From the NCBI GenBank assembly GCA_005405945.1, contig BJHW01000001.1, positions 1,736,001-1,800,000 on the forward strand: 64,000 nucleotides of DNA, written 5' to 3'. This document shows, in pieces, positions 1 through 12,900 of this stretch (the first letter of the stretch is position 1; every line of letters starts with the position of its first letter). This stretch comes from Streptomyces violaceusniger (GTDB lineage Bacteria; Actinomycetota; Actinomycetes; Streptomycetales; Streptomycetaceae). The translations under genes and the position numbers were made by a program. The notes below the pieces were generated by a model. It saw nothing but the letters and a program-made list of their open reading frames with translations, searched no databases and had not been told where the DNA came from.

Positions 1-3000
1 CGGGTTCCCCTGCCGCGAGCACCGCGGGCAGCATCCCGAGGCCCGAGTCGTCATGGTCGATCATGACGAGCCGGTCGGGGTTCTCCTGCTGTGCCGTGCG
101 CAGGAGCCCCCGTACGGCGGCCGCCGCCAGATCCTCCACGTCGTCACCGGTGGACGTGGCCACCGCGCGGCGGGTGAGCACCATCAGGCGGGCATCGGTG
201 TATCGCGCGTCCCCGAGCCACTCCCGCACCACTTCCAGCACTCGGCGGAGGGCGGACGAGGTCGCTTCCGGAGCCGGGCCGTCATCCGCCTCGGGCGGAC
301 ACGGCAGGACCAACACATCCGGCACCTGGTCGATGGAGGCGAGGTCCCGATGGCGTTGTGGCGACACACCGGCCGCGGTCAGCGCCGCGGTCAGTCGAGG
401 CTCGTCGTGACCGCCCAGCACGCCCCAGGACAGGGCCCGCGGGCCGGTCGGCCCCGTGGGGACGAGGAGTTCCTTCCAGTCCAGCCGGAACAGCGCATCG
501 CCGCGGCTGCCGCCCGCCTCGAGCAGGTGCTTTTCCGTCAGCGGACGCATCGCCAGCGCGCCGATCGACAGCACGGGCGCCCCGATGGTGTCCGTCATCC
601 GGATGGACACCGCGTCCGGTCCGGCCGGGCCGAGCGTCACCCGCAGAGTGGTCGCGCCCACCGCGTGCAGGGTCACCCCGCTCCAGGAGAAGGGGAGATG
701 GGCCTGGTCCGGCTCGCTGACGAAGGCACCGAGGCCGATGCCCTGAAGGGCCGCGTCCAGCAACGCGGGATGCACTCCGCAGCGGGCGGCGTCGCCCCTC
801 ATCTGTTCGGGCAACGCGACCTCGAGGAACACTTCGCCGTCACGGATCCATGCCTTCCGCAGGCCCTGGAAAGCGGGGCCGTACTGATAGCCCCGCTCGG
901 CCATCGTCGTGTGCAGCTCGGCGACATCGACCGGCTGGGCACCGGCCGGTGGCCAGGCCGACGGGTTCGCGGGCGGATCGCCGTGCTCGCCCACGCGCAG
1001 GGTGCCTCCGGCGTGGCGTATCCAGTCGCCGTCACGGCGCGAGAACACCGTGAGGGGGCGGCCTCCGAGGTCGTCCGGGCCTCCGACCGACACCTGGAGC
1101 TGCACGGTCTCCCGCTCGGGCAGGACGAGCGGCTCATGCAGCGTCAGCTCGTCCAGTGTGTCGCAGCCGAACCGCGCCCCCGCCCGCAGCGCGAGCTCCA
1201 CGAACGCGGTGCCCGGCAGAAGGACCGTGCCGAGGACGGAGTGGTCGGCCAGCCATGGCTGCCCGGCCAGCGACAGGGCACCGGTCAGCACACAGCCGTC
1301 CGCGTCCGGGAGGGGCACCGCCGCGCCGAGCAGTGGATGGTCAACGGCGCCCAGGCCCAGTCCGGACGCATCGCCCGTGCCCGTCGATGGCGCCAGCCAG
1401 AACCGCTCACGCTGGAACGGGTAGGTCGGCAAGTCCACTCGCCGAGCGCCGGTGCCGTCGAAGACCGTCTGCCAGTTGACCTCGACACCACGGACGGCCA
1501 CCTCGGCCAGGGAGGTCAGGAACCGTCGGACGCCTCCCTCGTCCCGGCGGAGCGAACCGGTGGCCACGATGTCGGCGCCGGTGGCGTCGGCGGTGTCCTG
1601 GATGCCGACGGTCAGCACCGGATGCGGACTGGCCTCGACAAACACCGTATGACCAAGCTCCAACAGCCCCTCGACCGCGGACCGGAACTCCACCGTCTCA
1701 CGCAGATTCCGATACCAGTACTCCCCATCCAACTCGACGGTATCCATCAACCGCCCCGTCACCGTCGAATAGAACGGCACCCCACCCGAACACGGCCGCA
1801 CCGACGCCAACGCCTCCGCCAACCCCTCCCGAACCTCCTCCACCTGCACCGAATGCGAGGCATAATCCACCGGGATCCGCCTCGCCTCCGCAAACTCCGC
1901 CAACACCCCATCCAGCACCTCAACCGACCCCGACACCACCGTCGACACCGGACCATTCACCGCCGCCACCGACAACCCCGGACGACCCCGCAACCGATCC
2001 GCCGACACCGGAACCGACACCATCCCACCCCGACCCGCCAGAGCCAACAACGCCCTACTCCGCAAAGCCACCACCCGCGCCCCATCCTCCAACGACAAAC
2101 CACCCGCCACACACGCCGCCGCAATCTCCCCCTGCGAATGCCCCACCACCACCGACGGCACCACACCAAACGAGGCCCACACCTCCGCCAACGACACCAT
2201 CACCGCCCACAACACCGGCTGCACCACATCAACCCGCCCCAACGCCACCTCATCACCCAACACATCCCACAACGACCACCCCACCCACGGCGCCAACGCA
2301 TCCGCACACTCACCCAACCGCCGCGCGAACACCGACGACGACCCCACCAACTCCACCGCCATCCCCACCCACTGCGACCCCTGACCCGGGAACACCAACA
2401 CCACGTCGCGCCCGGTCTCGGCGGCGCCCATGGATTCCACCGCGTCCAGCTCGCGCAGCAGTTCCGTGCGGTCCGCGCCCACGACGACCGCCCGGTGCGA
2501 CAGGGCAGCACGGGTCGCGACCAGGGACCAGCCCACGTCCACGGGGTCGAGCTCGGGGTTCTCCCGCACGAAGGACGCCAGCCGCTGGGCCTGGGCCCGC
2601 AGCCCGGCCGCTCCCGCGCCCGACAGCACCCAGGGCACCGCGGGCAACCCCGACCGGCCGGTGCCCGGCTCGCCGCTCTCATCCGGCTCGGGGGCCTGTT
2701 CGAGGATCACATGGGCGTTGGTGCCGCTCACCCCGAAAGCCGACACCCCGGCCCGGTGGGGTCGGTCCTGGTCGGGCCACGCCGTCTGCTCGGTGAGCAA
2801 CTCCATGGCCCCGGCGGACCAGTCGACGTGCGGGGAGGGCTCGTCGACGTGCAGGGTGCGCGGAAGTACGCCGTTGCGCAGCGCCAGCACCATCTTGATG
2901 AGTCCGGCGGCACCCGCGGCCGCCTGGGTGTGTCCGATGTTGGACTTCACGGAGCCCACCAGCAGCGGCCGATCCGGATCCCGGTCCTGGCCGTACGTGG

Positions 3001-3975
3001 CCAGCAGGGCCTGTGCCTCGATGGGGTCGCCCAGCGTCGTACCGGTGCCGTGTGCCTCCACCGCGTCGACATCCTGGGCGGCGAGTCCGGCGTTCGCCAG
3101 CGCCTGCCGGATCACCCGCTGCTGCGACGGACCGTTCGGCGCCGTCAAACCATTCGACGCACCGTCCTGGTTGACGGCGGAGCCACGGATGACCGCCAGC
3201 ACCTGGTGGCCGTTCCGCTCGGCGTCGGACAGCCGTTCCAGGACGAGCACCCCGGCGCCTTCGGCGAACCCGGTGCCGTCAGCGGCGGCGGCGAACGCCT
3301 TGCACCGCCCGTCCGGTGCGAGTCCGCGCTGGCGGGAGAACTCGACCAGCAGGTCCGGTGTCGTCATCACCGCCACGCCGCCCGCCAGCGCCAGTGTGCT
3401 TTCGCCCCGGCGCAGGGACTCGCACGCCCAGTGCACGCTGACCAGCGAGGACGAGCACGCGGTGTCCACGGTGACGGCGGGCCCTTCGAGGCCGAGGGTG
3501 TAGGCCACTCGGCCGGAGATCACGGAGGTGGAGTTCCCGGTGAGCAGGTACCCCTCGGAGCCGTCCGGAGTGGCGGTCCGGCCCGCGCCGTACGTCGTCG
3601 AAGCGGCACCCGCGAACACCCCGGTTCGGGTGCCCTCAAGGGACAGGGGGTCGATACCGGCGCGTTCGAAGGCTTCCCAGCACGCCTCGAGCCACAGGCG
3701 TTGCTGAGGATCGGCGGCCAGCGCCTCTCTCGGGGAGATCGCGAAGAATCCCGCGTCGAAGTCCGCCGCGTTCTTCAGGAAGCCACCGGTCTTGGCGTAT
3801 GTCGTGCCGGGCCTGCCCGGGTCCTGGTCGTAGAGCGCGTCGAGGTCCCAGCCGCGGTCGGAGGGCAGCTCCGATATCGCGTCCGTGCCGCCCGTCAGCA
3901 GGTTCCACAGCGCCTCCGGGGAGTCCACCCCGCCGGGGAGCCGGCAGCTCATGCCGACGATGGCGATCGGCTCGT
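1..3975 (-). other. PKS module 7, partial: KS-AT(methylmalonyl)-DH-...
   Basis: KS7 (about 3975-2700) has the VDTACSSSL active site. AT7 (about 2410-1410) has GHSQG and YASH, the methylmalonyl-CoA signature. DH7 (about 1340-560) has [10 protein letters not shown] and the second motif [10 protein letters not shown], so it looks active. The stretch from about 530 to 1 is the non-catalytic KR half-domain or linker that follows a DH. Whether an ER and KR follow lies outside the window. Expected output is an alpha-methyl enoyl unit or a more reduced form. Confidence 0.85.
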
Positions 3976-6900
3976 CGGCCGGGTGTGCGACCGCCGGTAC
4001 CGGTACGGGCGCCGCCATGTCGGTGGCGCCGAACAGCTCGGCGTCGAGGTGGCGTGCGAGCGCGGCCGGAGTGGGGTGGTCGAAGATCAGGGTGGCCTGC
4101 AGCCGTCGGCCGGTCGCCGTGCGCAGCCGGTTGCGCAGTTCCACCGCGGAGAGCGAATCGAAGCCGAGTTCCTTGAACGGCCGCCGCGGTGTCACCGATC
4201 CCGGACCGCCGTGGCCGAGCACGGCCGCCGCCTCCCGGCGGACCAGGTCGAGCAGGGCGCCGAGGCGTTCATCCGCCGCCAGCCCCATGAGGCCATCGGT
4301 CACGCCGTTGCCCACACCATCGGCCGGGCCGGGAAGGGCTCGGGTGAGCGGAGCGCGTACGAGGCCACGCAGCAGGGCGGGTACGGTCTCGGGGCGCGAC
4401 GAGGACGGTTCGTAACGAATCGGCGACGGTTCGTAACGCATCGCCACCAGCAGGGGGTCGCCGGTCGCCCGTGCGGCGTCGAAGAGGGCCAGCCCCTCGT
4501 CGGTGGACAGCGGCCGCACGCCGGATCGGGCGAGCCGGTCCGTGGTCAGGTGTTCGGTCAGTCCGCTGCGCTGCTCCCAGAAGCCCCAGGCCAGAGAGGT
4601 CGCGGGCAGTCCCTGTGCCCGGCGGCGCGTGGCCAGCGCGTCCAGGAAGGCGTTGGCCGCCGCGTAGTTGCCCTGCCCCGGGCCACCGAGCACTCCGGCC
4701 GCCGAGGAGAACAACACGAACTCGGCCAGATCCCGGTCCCGGGTCAGTTCGTGCAGATGCCATGCGGCGTCCGCCTTGGGGCGCAGTACCGTCCGCAGCC
4801 GCTCCGGGGTGAGCGACCCGATCACGGCGTCGTCGAGGACACCGGCCGTGTGCACCACGCCCCGCAGGTTCGGCAGCGAGGCGACGAGTGCGGCGGTGGC
4901 GTCCCGGTCCGACACATCGCATGCGACCACCCGCACCCGCGCCCCGGCGGCCTCCAACTCGGTGACCAGCTCCGCCGCCTCCGGAGCGGTGTCGCCACGG
5001 CGGCTGGCCAGCACCAGCTCCGTCACTCCGTGCTCCCGCACCAGATGGCGGGCCACCAGACCGCCCAATGTCCCGGTGCCCCGGTGATCAGTACGGTGCC
5101 GCCGGAGAGCGGTCGCGGGATGGTGAGGGCGAGCTTGCCGATGTGGCGCGCCTGGGAGAAGTGGCGGAAGGCATCACTCGCCTGCCGTACGTCCTGGACG
5201 CGCAGGGGCAGCGGGGTGAACACCCCCTGGTGGAACAGGGAGAGCAATTCGGTGAGGAGTCGGCCGATACGGTCGGGACCGGCGTCGAGCAGTTCGAAGG
5301 CCCGGTACGACACACCGTGATGCGCCATCACCTCCTCGGCGTCCCGGAGGTCGGTCCTGCCCATCTCGATCAGCCGTCCACCGGGGCGCAGCAGTCCGAG
5401 CGACGCGTTGAGGAGTTCGCCGGTCAGCGAGTTGAGTACGACATCCACGCCGCCCGGTGCGGCCGAGCGGAAGCGGTCCGCGAACTCCGTCGAGCGGGAG
5501 GATGCGATCCGCTGCGGGGCGATCCCGCATGCGCGCACCGCATCCCACTTGGCCGGGCTCGCGGTGGCGAACACCTCGGCGCCCAGCCAGCGCGCCACCT
5601 GCACTGCCGCCATCCCGACGCCACCGGCCGCCGCGTGCACCAGCACCGACTCGCCACTCCGCACATCGGCCAGGTCGATCAAGGCGTACATCGCCGTGAG
5701 GAAGGCGATCGGGGCGGCGGCGGCCTGCGGGAAGGACCATCCCGCCGGGATCGGGGCCACCAGTCGGTGATCGGTGATCGCCACCGGCCCGAAGGCGCCG
5801 GAGAACAGACCCATCACCCGGTCTCCCGGCGCCACTCCCGCTACCCCGGAGCCGATCTCCAGCACCGTCCCGGCGGCTTCGCTGCCCAGCAGACCGGCCT
5901 TGTCCGGGTACATCCCCAAGGCGAGAAGCACATCGCGGAAGTTGACCCCGGCCGCGTGCACGGCCACCCGGATCTCATCCGCGGCCAGTGTCCTGGACGC
6001 CTCCGCGCGGGAAGCGAGGACCAGGTTCTGCAGAGTGCCCCGACCATCGGCCTCCAGCCGCCAGGTGTCCGTCTCCGCCGGCACCGGCAACGCCGACGAG
6101 GCGGCCCGTACCAGCCTGGGCACCAGCGCCTTCCCCATCCGGATCGCCACCTGCGGCTCATCGGTGGCGAGCACCGCGGGCAACGCGGACGCCACGGATG
6201 ACGCGAACGACACCGACGGCGCGGACGGATCCTCGTCCGCCGTGTCCACCAGCACGAAACGGCCGGGGTTCTCGGTCTGCGCGGTGCGGATGAGGCCCCA
6301 CACCGCGGCGGCGGCAAGGCTCTCCGGTGCTTCGCCGGGTTTGGTCGCGACCGCGCCCCGCGTCACCACGACGAGGCGGGCGTCCCCGAACCGGTCGTCC
6401 GCCAGCCACGCCTGCGCCACCTCGAGGGCACGGCTGCTGAGCGCGTGGACATCCGCCGGGTTCTCCTCGGCGGTATCGGTGGCGCCTGTGGCCTCCGTGG
6501 CGGAAAGCCGGAACACCACGGCCCCGCGTACGAGCTGGTCCGCCGCCAGCCCGGTCAGCTGGGCCAAGGACTCGACGGTGGGACAGGCCACTGCGTCCGA
6601 TGCGTCCGAGGCGGCCAGAGCGAGCTCGGTCCAGTCCACTCGGAACAGCGAGTCGTCGTGGGCGCCGCCGAACCCGCCCTCGGACACCGGGCGCAGGGCC
6701 AGAGAGGCCGCCGTCAGCACCGGCGCGCCCGTGCCGTCCATGGCCAGGAGCGAGATGGCGTCCGGCCCGACGGGCGACAGCGCGACCCGCAAGGTGGTGG
6801 CACCGACGGCGTGCAGGGTGACACCGGTCCAGGCGAACGGAAGGTGCGGTCGGCCTGGTTCGGTCACGAACGTGCCCAGTCCGGCTCCGTGCAGGGCGGC

Positions 6901-9900
6901 GTCGAGCAAGGCGGGGTGGACGGCGCAACCCCCCGCGTCGCTCTCGGCCGTCTCGGGCAGGACCACCTCGGCGAACACCTCGTCGCCACGCCGCCATGCG
7001 GCGCGCAGCCCTTGGAAGACGGGCCCGTACGCGTAACCGCTGGTGTTCATCTCAGCGTAGACATCGGTGAGGTCGACCGGTGTGGCACCGGCCGGGGGCC
7101 ACACCGTCCGATCCACGGTGGCCGTTTCACCTCCGGGGCTGATGCTGCCGGTGGCGTGCCGTACCCAGGTCCGGTCCTGTCCCGGCCTGGAGTACACCGT
7201 GACCGGCCGTCGGCCGCTGTCGTCCGGCCCGCCGACCGCCACCTGTAGCTGTACGTCTCCGTGGGCGGGCAGCACGAGCGGGACCTGCAAGGTCAGCTCA
7301 TCCAGCGTCCGGCAGCCCAGCTGCAGTCCGGCCTGCAAGGCCAGTTCCACGAACCCGGTGCCCGGCAGCAACACCTTGTCCAGCACGGTGTGATCGCGCA
7401 ACCAAGGATGGGTGGCCGAGGAGAGCGAGCCGGTCAGCACACAGCCATCGGAATCGGGCAGGGGCAACACCGCGCTCACCAAGGGGTGAGTGAGAGCGGC
7501 AAGGCCCGCGCCGCCCACATCACCCGCGCCGCGCACCGGATCCAGCCAGAACCACTCGTGCTGGAACGCATAGGTCGGGAGATCCACATTCCGCGCCCCG
7601 GCCTCGGCGAACAGCGGCTGCCACTCCACCGGCACACCCTCGGCGAACACTCGGCCGACGGTGCTGAGGAAGCGCGCCGGGCCGCCGTCGTCGCGGCGCA
7701 GTGATCCGGTGACGACGATGTCGGTGTCGGTGGCGTCGGCGGTGTCCTGGATGCCGACGGTCAGCACCGGATGCGGACTGGCCTCGACAAACACCGTATG
7801 ACCAAGCTCCAACAGCCCCTCGACCGCGGACCGGAACTCCACCGTCTCACGCAGATTCCGATACCAGTACTCCCCATCCAACTCGACGGTATCCATCAAC
7901 CGCCCCGTCACCGTCGAATAGAACGGCACCCCACCCGAACACGGCCGCACCGACGCCAACGCCTCCGCCAACCCCTCCCGAACCTCCTCCACCTGCACCG
8001 AATGCGAGGCATAATCCACCGGGATCCGCCTCGCCTCCGCAAACTCCGCCAACACCCCATCCAGCACCTCAACCGACCCCGACACCACCGTCGACACCGG
8101 ACCATTCACCGCCGCCACCGACAACCCCGGACGACCCCGCAACCGATCCGCCGACACCGGAACCGACACCATCCCACCCCGACCCGCCAGAGCCAACAAC
8201 GCCCTACTCCGCAAAGCCACCACCCGCGCCCCATCCTCCAACGACAAACCACCCGCCACACACGCCGCCGCAATCTCCCCCTGCGAATGCCCCACCACCA
8301 CCGACGGCACCACACCAAACGAGGCCCACACCTCCGCCAACGACACCATCACCGCCCACAACACCGGCTGCACCACATCAACCCGCCCCAACGCCACCTC
8401 ATCACCCAACACATCCCACAACGACCACCCCACCCACGGCGCCAACGCATCCGCACACTCACCCAACCGCCGCGCGAACACCGACGACGACCCCACCAAC
8501 TCCACCGCCATCCCCACCCACTGCGACCCCTGACCCGGGAAGACCAACACCACCCCGGAACGCGTACACGCCTCACCCACCGTGGCACTACCACTGGCCA
8601 CAGCCTCAAGCTGACCGAGCAGCTCACCGCGGTCCGCCCCCACGACCACCGCACGGTGGGACAACACCGCACGGGTCGAGACCAGGGACCAACCGACATC
8701 TACCGGACGGAGTTCCGGCCGGTCGTTGACAAAGGTCATGAGGCGCGCGGCCTGTGCACGGACACCGGCTTCGCTCGCACCCGTCACCACCCACGGCACG
8801 ACCCTCGTCTCATCACGCTCCGGTGAGAGCTCGGGCTCGGCGGCCGGTTCGGGGGCATGCTCCAGAATCACATGCGCGTTGGTGCCGCTCACCCCGAAGG
8901 CGGACACTCCGGCGCGGCGAGGCCGTGCGGTCTCCGGCCATGCCGTCCGCTCTCTCAGGAGTTCCACCCGGCCGGTGGACCAGTCCACGTGGGGCGTGGG
9001 CTCATCGATGTGCAGACTCCGCGGCAGCACACCGTGGCGCATGGCCATGACCATCTTGATCACACCGGCGACACCGGCGGCCGCCTGAGTGTGACCGATG
9101 TTCGACTTGATCGAACCCAGCAGCAACGGCCGGTGCGCGTCCCGGCCCTGACCGTAGGTCGCCAGCAACGCCTGCGCCTCGATCGGATCACCCAACGTCG
9201 TACCCGTACCGTGCGCCTCCACCGCATCCACATCCACCGCCGACAAACGGGCGTTCGCCAACGCCTGCCGGATCACCCGCTGCTGCGACGGACCATTCGG
9301 CGCCGTCAAACCATTCGACGCACCATCCTGATTCACCGCAGAACCACGCACCACCGCCAACACCCGGTGGCCGTTCCGCTCCGCGTCGGACAGCCGCTCC
9401 ACCACCAGCATTCCGGCGCCCTCACCCCAGCCGGTGCCGTCGGCCGCCGCCGCGAACGCCTTGCAGCGCCCATCGGCCGCCAAGGCGCGCTGCCGGGAGA
9501 ACTCCACGAAGATGCCGGCGGTCGTCATGACGCTCGCGCCGCCCGCCAGGGCCAGTGAGCACTCGCCCGACCGCAGGGCCCGCACCGCCAGATGCAATGC
9601 CACCAGCGACGACGAGCACGCCGTATCCACGGTCAGCGCGGGGCCTTCGAGACCGAGGACGTAGGAGATCCGGCCGGACATGACCGATGCCGAGTTGCCG
9701 GTGCCCACCCGGCCCTCGAAGTCGCCCGTCTCGTCCGCCTTCAGCAAGGACGCGTAATCCTGGCCGTTCGTCCCCGTGAACACGCCGGTCTCGCTGCCCC
9801 GCAGGGTCGTGGGGTCGATCCCGGCCCGCTCCAGCGCCTCCCACGACACTTCGAGCAGCAGCCGCTGTTGCGGGTCCATCGCCACCGCTTCCCGCGGGGA

Positions 9901-12900
9901 GATCCCGAAGAACCCGGCATCGAACTCACCGGCTCCGGAGAGGAACGCGGCCGCTCGGGTGGAGGAGGTGCCCCGGTGGTCGGGGTCCGGGTGGAAGAGG
10001 TGGGCAGTGTCCCAGCCCCGGTTCTCGGGAAACGCGCCGATGGCGTCGGAGCCGTCGGCGAGCAGGCGCCACAGGTCCTCAGGGGATGCGACGTCCCCGG
10101 GGAAGCGGCAGCTCATCCCCACGATCGCGATGGGCTCGTCGTCCACCGCGCCGGTCGTGCGGACCGGGAGGGCCGGGGCCGATCGGTCCTGGCCGTCGTG
10201 CAGCAGTTCGCCACGGAGGTACTGCGCCATCGCCAGCGGGGTGGGCCGGTCGAACGTCACGGTGGCCGGCAGCCGTAGGCGGGTGGCCCGGTTGAGCCGG
10301 TTGCGCAGTTCGACCGCGGTGACCGAGTCGAAGCCGATCTCGTGGAAGGCGCGGCCGGGGTCGATCGCGTCCGGGCCGGTGTGTCCGAGTACGACCGCGA
10401 CATGGCGCCGGACCAGATCCAGCAGCGCACGGTTCCGGTCGGCGTCGGCCATCCCGGCGATTCGCTCCGCGAACTCCGAGTGCTCTTGGCCGGGATCAGC
10501 GCTCTCCTGACCGACTCCGGCGTCGATCAGCGCACGCACCTCGGGGAGGTCGGACAGCAGCGGGCTGGGGCGGGTCGCGGTGAACGCGACGTAGTGCCGG
10601 TCCCAGTCGATCTCGGCAACCGTGACGACGGTGTCGTCCTGCTCGACGGCGCGCGCCATCGCGGCGACCGCCATCTCCGGCGCCATCTCCGGTACGCCAT
10701 GGCGGCGGGCCACTTCGCCCACACCGCCCTCACCCATGCCGTCACCGGCCCACAGGCCCCAGGCGATCGAGGTGGCGACCAGGCCCTCGGCCCGCCGCTG
10801 CTCGGCCAACGTGTCCACGAAGACGTGGCCGGGTGCGTAGTTGCCCTGACCGGGTGCGCCCAGGGTGCCGGACAGCGAGGAGAAGAGCACGAACGCGGAC
10901 AGTTCCATGTCCCGCGTCAGTTCGTGCAGATGCACCGCGCCATCGGTCTTGACGCGCAGCACGCGTTGCAACTGCTCGGTGGTGAGCGAGTTCAGGGTGC
11001 CGTCGTCGAGCACCGCCGCGGTGTGCACCACAGCGGTCAGCGGGCCGACCTCGGCCAGCAACCCGGCCAGGGCGTCCCGGTCACCGACGTCACAGGCCGC
11101 CACCGTCACCTGGGCGCCGAGCGCCTCCAGCTCTCCGGCCAGCCGCTCGGCGCCGGGCGCGGCCATGCCCCGGCGGCTGGTCAGCACCACGTGTTCAGCG
11201 CCCTGGGCGGCCAGCCACCGGGCGACATGGCCACCCAGCGCTCCGGTGCCACCGGTGACCAGTACGGTGCCGCGTGGTTGCCAGGCCCCGCCGCGCTCGC
11301 GGGCCGGTGCGTGGGCCAGCCTCCGGCCGAAGAGCCCCGTCGGGCGGATCGCCACCTGATCCTCGTCCGAGGCGCCGGCCAGCACACCGGCCAGGTAGTC
11401 CTGGGTGTGCGGGGCCACGCCCTCCGGCAGGTCGATCAAACCGCCCCAGCGCAGCGGCTGTTCCAGGGCGATCACCTTGCCGAGGCCCCAGGTCAGAGCC
11501 TGCTTCCGGCTGACGGCCACATCGCCGTCGCCCTTGCCCCTGCCCGTGCCGTCGCCACTGCCACTGCCACTGCCTCCGCCATCGCCATCGCCATCGCCGA
11601 CCGAGACGCCACGCTGGGTGAGACACCAAAGCGGCGCTTCCACCCCGGCGTCCCCGAGCGCCTGCGAGAGCGACAGCGTCATCGCGTATCCCTGAGGGAC
11701 CGAGGGGTATGCGGGATGCGGGCTTTCGTCCAACGCGGTCAGCGACACCACACCGCTGATCCCGGGAGTGTCACCCAGCGCGGTGCCCAGCCGGGCGGCC
11801 AGCGCGGCACGGTCCAGTTCGGGCTCACCGAGAACGACCACGATCGGCTCGGCACCGTGACGGGTCAGCGCACCGGTCACCCCGCGACCCACTCGTGTTC
11901 GGCCTCGGCGTGGGAAACCACGACCAGCCAGGTGCCGGCCGGTGATGTGGCGGGCGGGGTGAGCGGCTTCCACCGGATCTTGTACCGCCATGAGTCGATG
12001 GTGGAGACGTCACGGCGTTCGCGCCGCCACTGGGACAGGGCGGGCAGCACCTCGCGCAGCGGCTGTCCGTCGACGCGCAGCGTCGCGGCGAGCGATTCGA
12101 GGTCCTCGCGCTCGACGGCGGCCCAGAATTCCGCGTCGATCGCGTTGGTGGGGGCCTCGGCGGTGGGGGCGTCCAGCCAGTGGCGCTCGCGCTGGAAGGC
12201 GTACGTCGGCAGATCCACCCGGCGGGCGCCCGGGAACACCGGCAGCCAGTCGACCTCGACGCCGTGTGCGTACGCCTCGGCCAAGGCGGTGAGGAAGCGG
12301 GTGAGGCCACCGTCGTCCCGGCGCAGCGAGGCCAGTACGAGGCCGCCGGGCACGTCCGCGTCGTCGAGCGTTTCGCGCAAGCCCGTGGTCAGCACCGGAT
12401 GGGGGCTGATCTCGATGAAGGTGTGGTGGCCGTCCTCGAGTGCCGCGCGGGTGACCCGCTCGAGCTCCACGGTCTCGCGCAGATTGCGATACCAGTAGTC
12501 CGCGTCCAGCTCGGCGGTGTCGATGGGTCGTCCGGTCACCGTGGAGTGGAAGGGGATCGCCGCGGTGCGCGGCTCGATCGGCGCCAGGGACTTCAGCAGT
12601 TCGTTCCGGATGCCGTCGATCTGGGGCGAGTGGGAGGCGTAGTCCACCGGGATGCGCTTGGCCGCCGGGAACTCCGCCAGCACCCCGTCCAGCACCTCGT
12701 CGCCGCCGGACACCACCGTCGAGGACGGGCCGTTCACCGCCGCGATGGAGACCCCGGGCCGGTCCCGCAGCCGGTCGGCAGGCACCGGAACGGACAGCAT
12801 TCCGCCCCGGCCCGACAAGGCGAGCAGCGCCTTGGCACGCAGCACGACCACCCGTGCCCCGTCCGCCAGGGTCAGGCCGCCCGCGACGCATGCCGCCGCG

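Noticed and set aside
53..5320. Long rightward open frame of 1,755 codons, and similar ones (for example 14898-16613, 18509-20746, 27363-30185, 30561-32654, 31343-33922)
   Set aside because: They lie opposite PKS domains. In GC-rich DNA the antisense frame lacks stops by composition. Their products are Arg/His/Pro/Gly-rich and match no family, while the leftward strand encodes complete domains.
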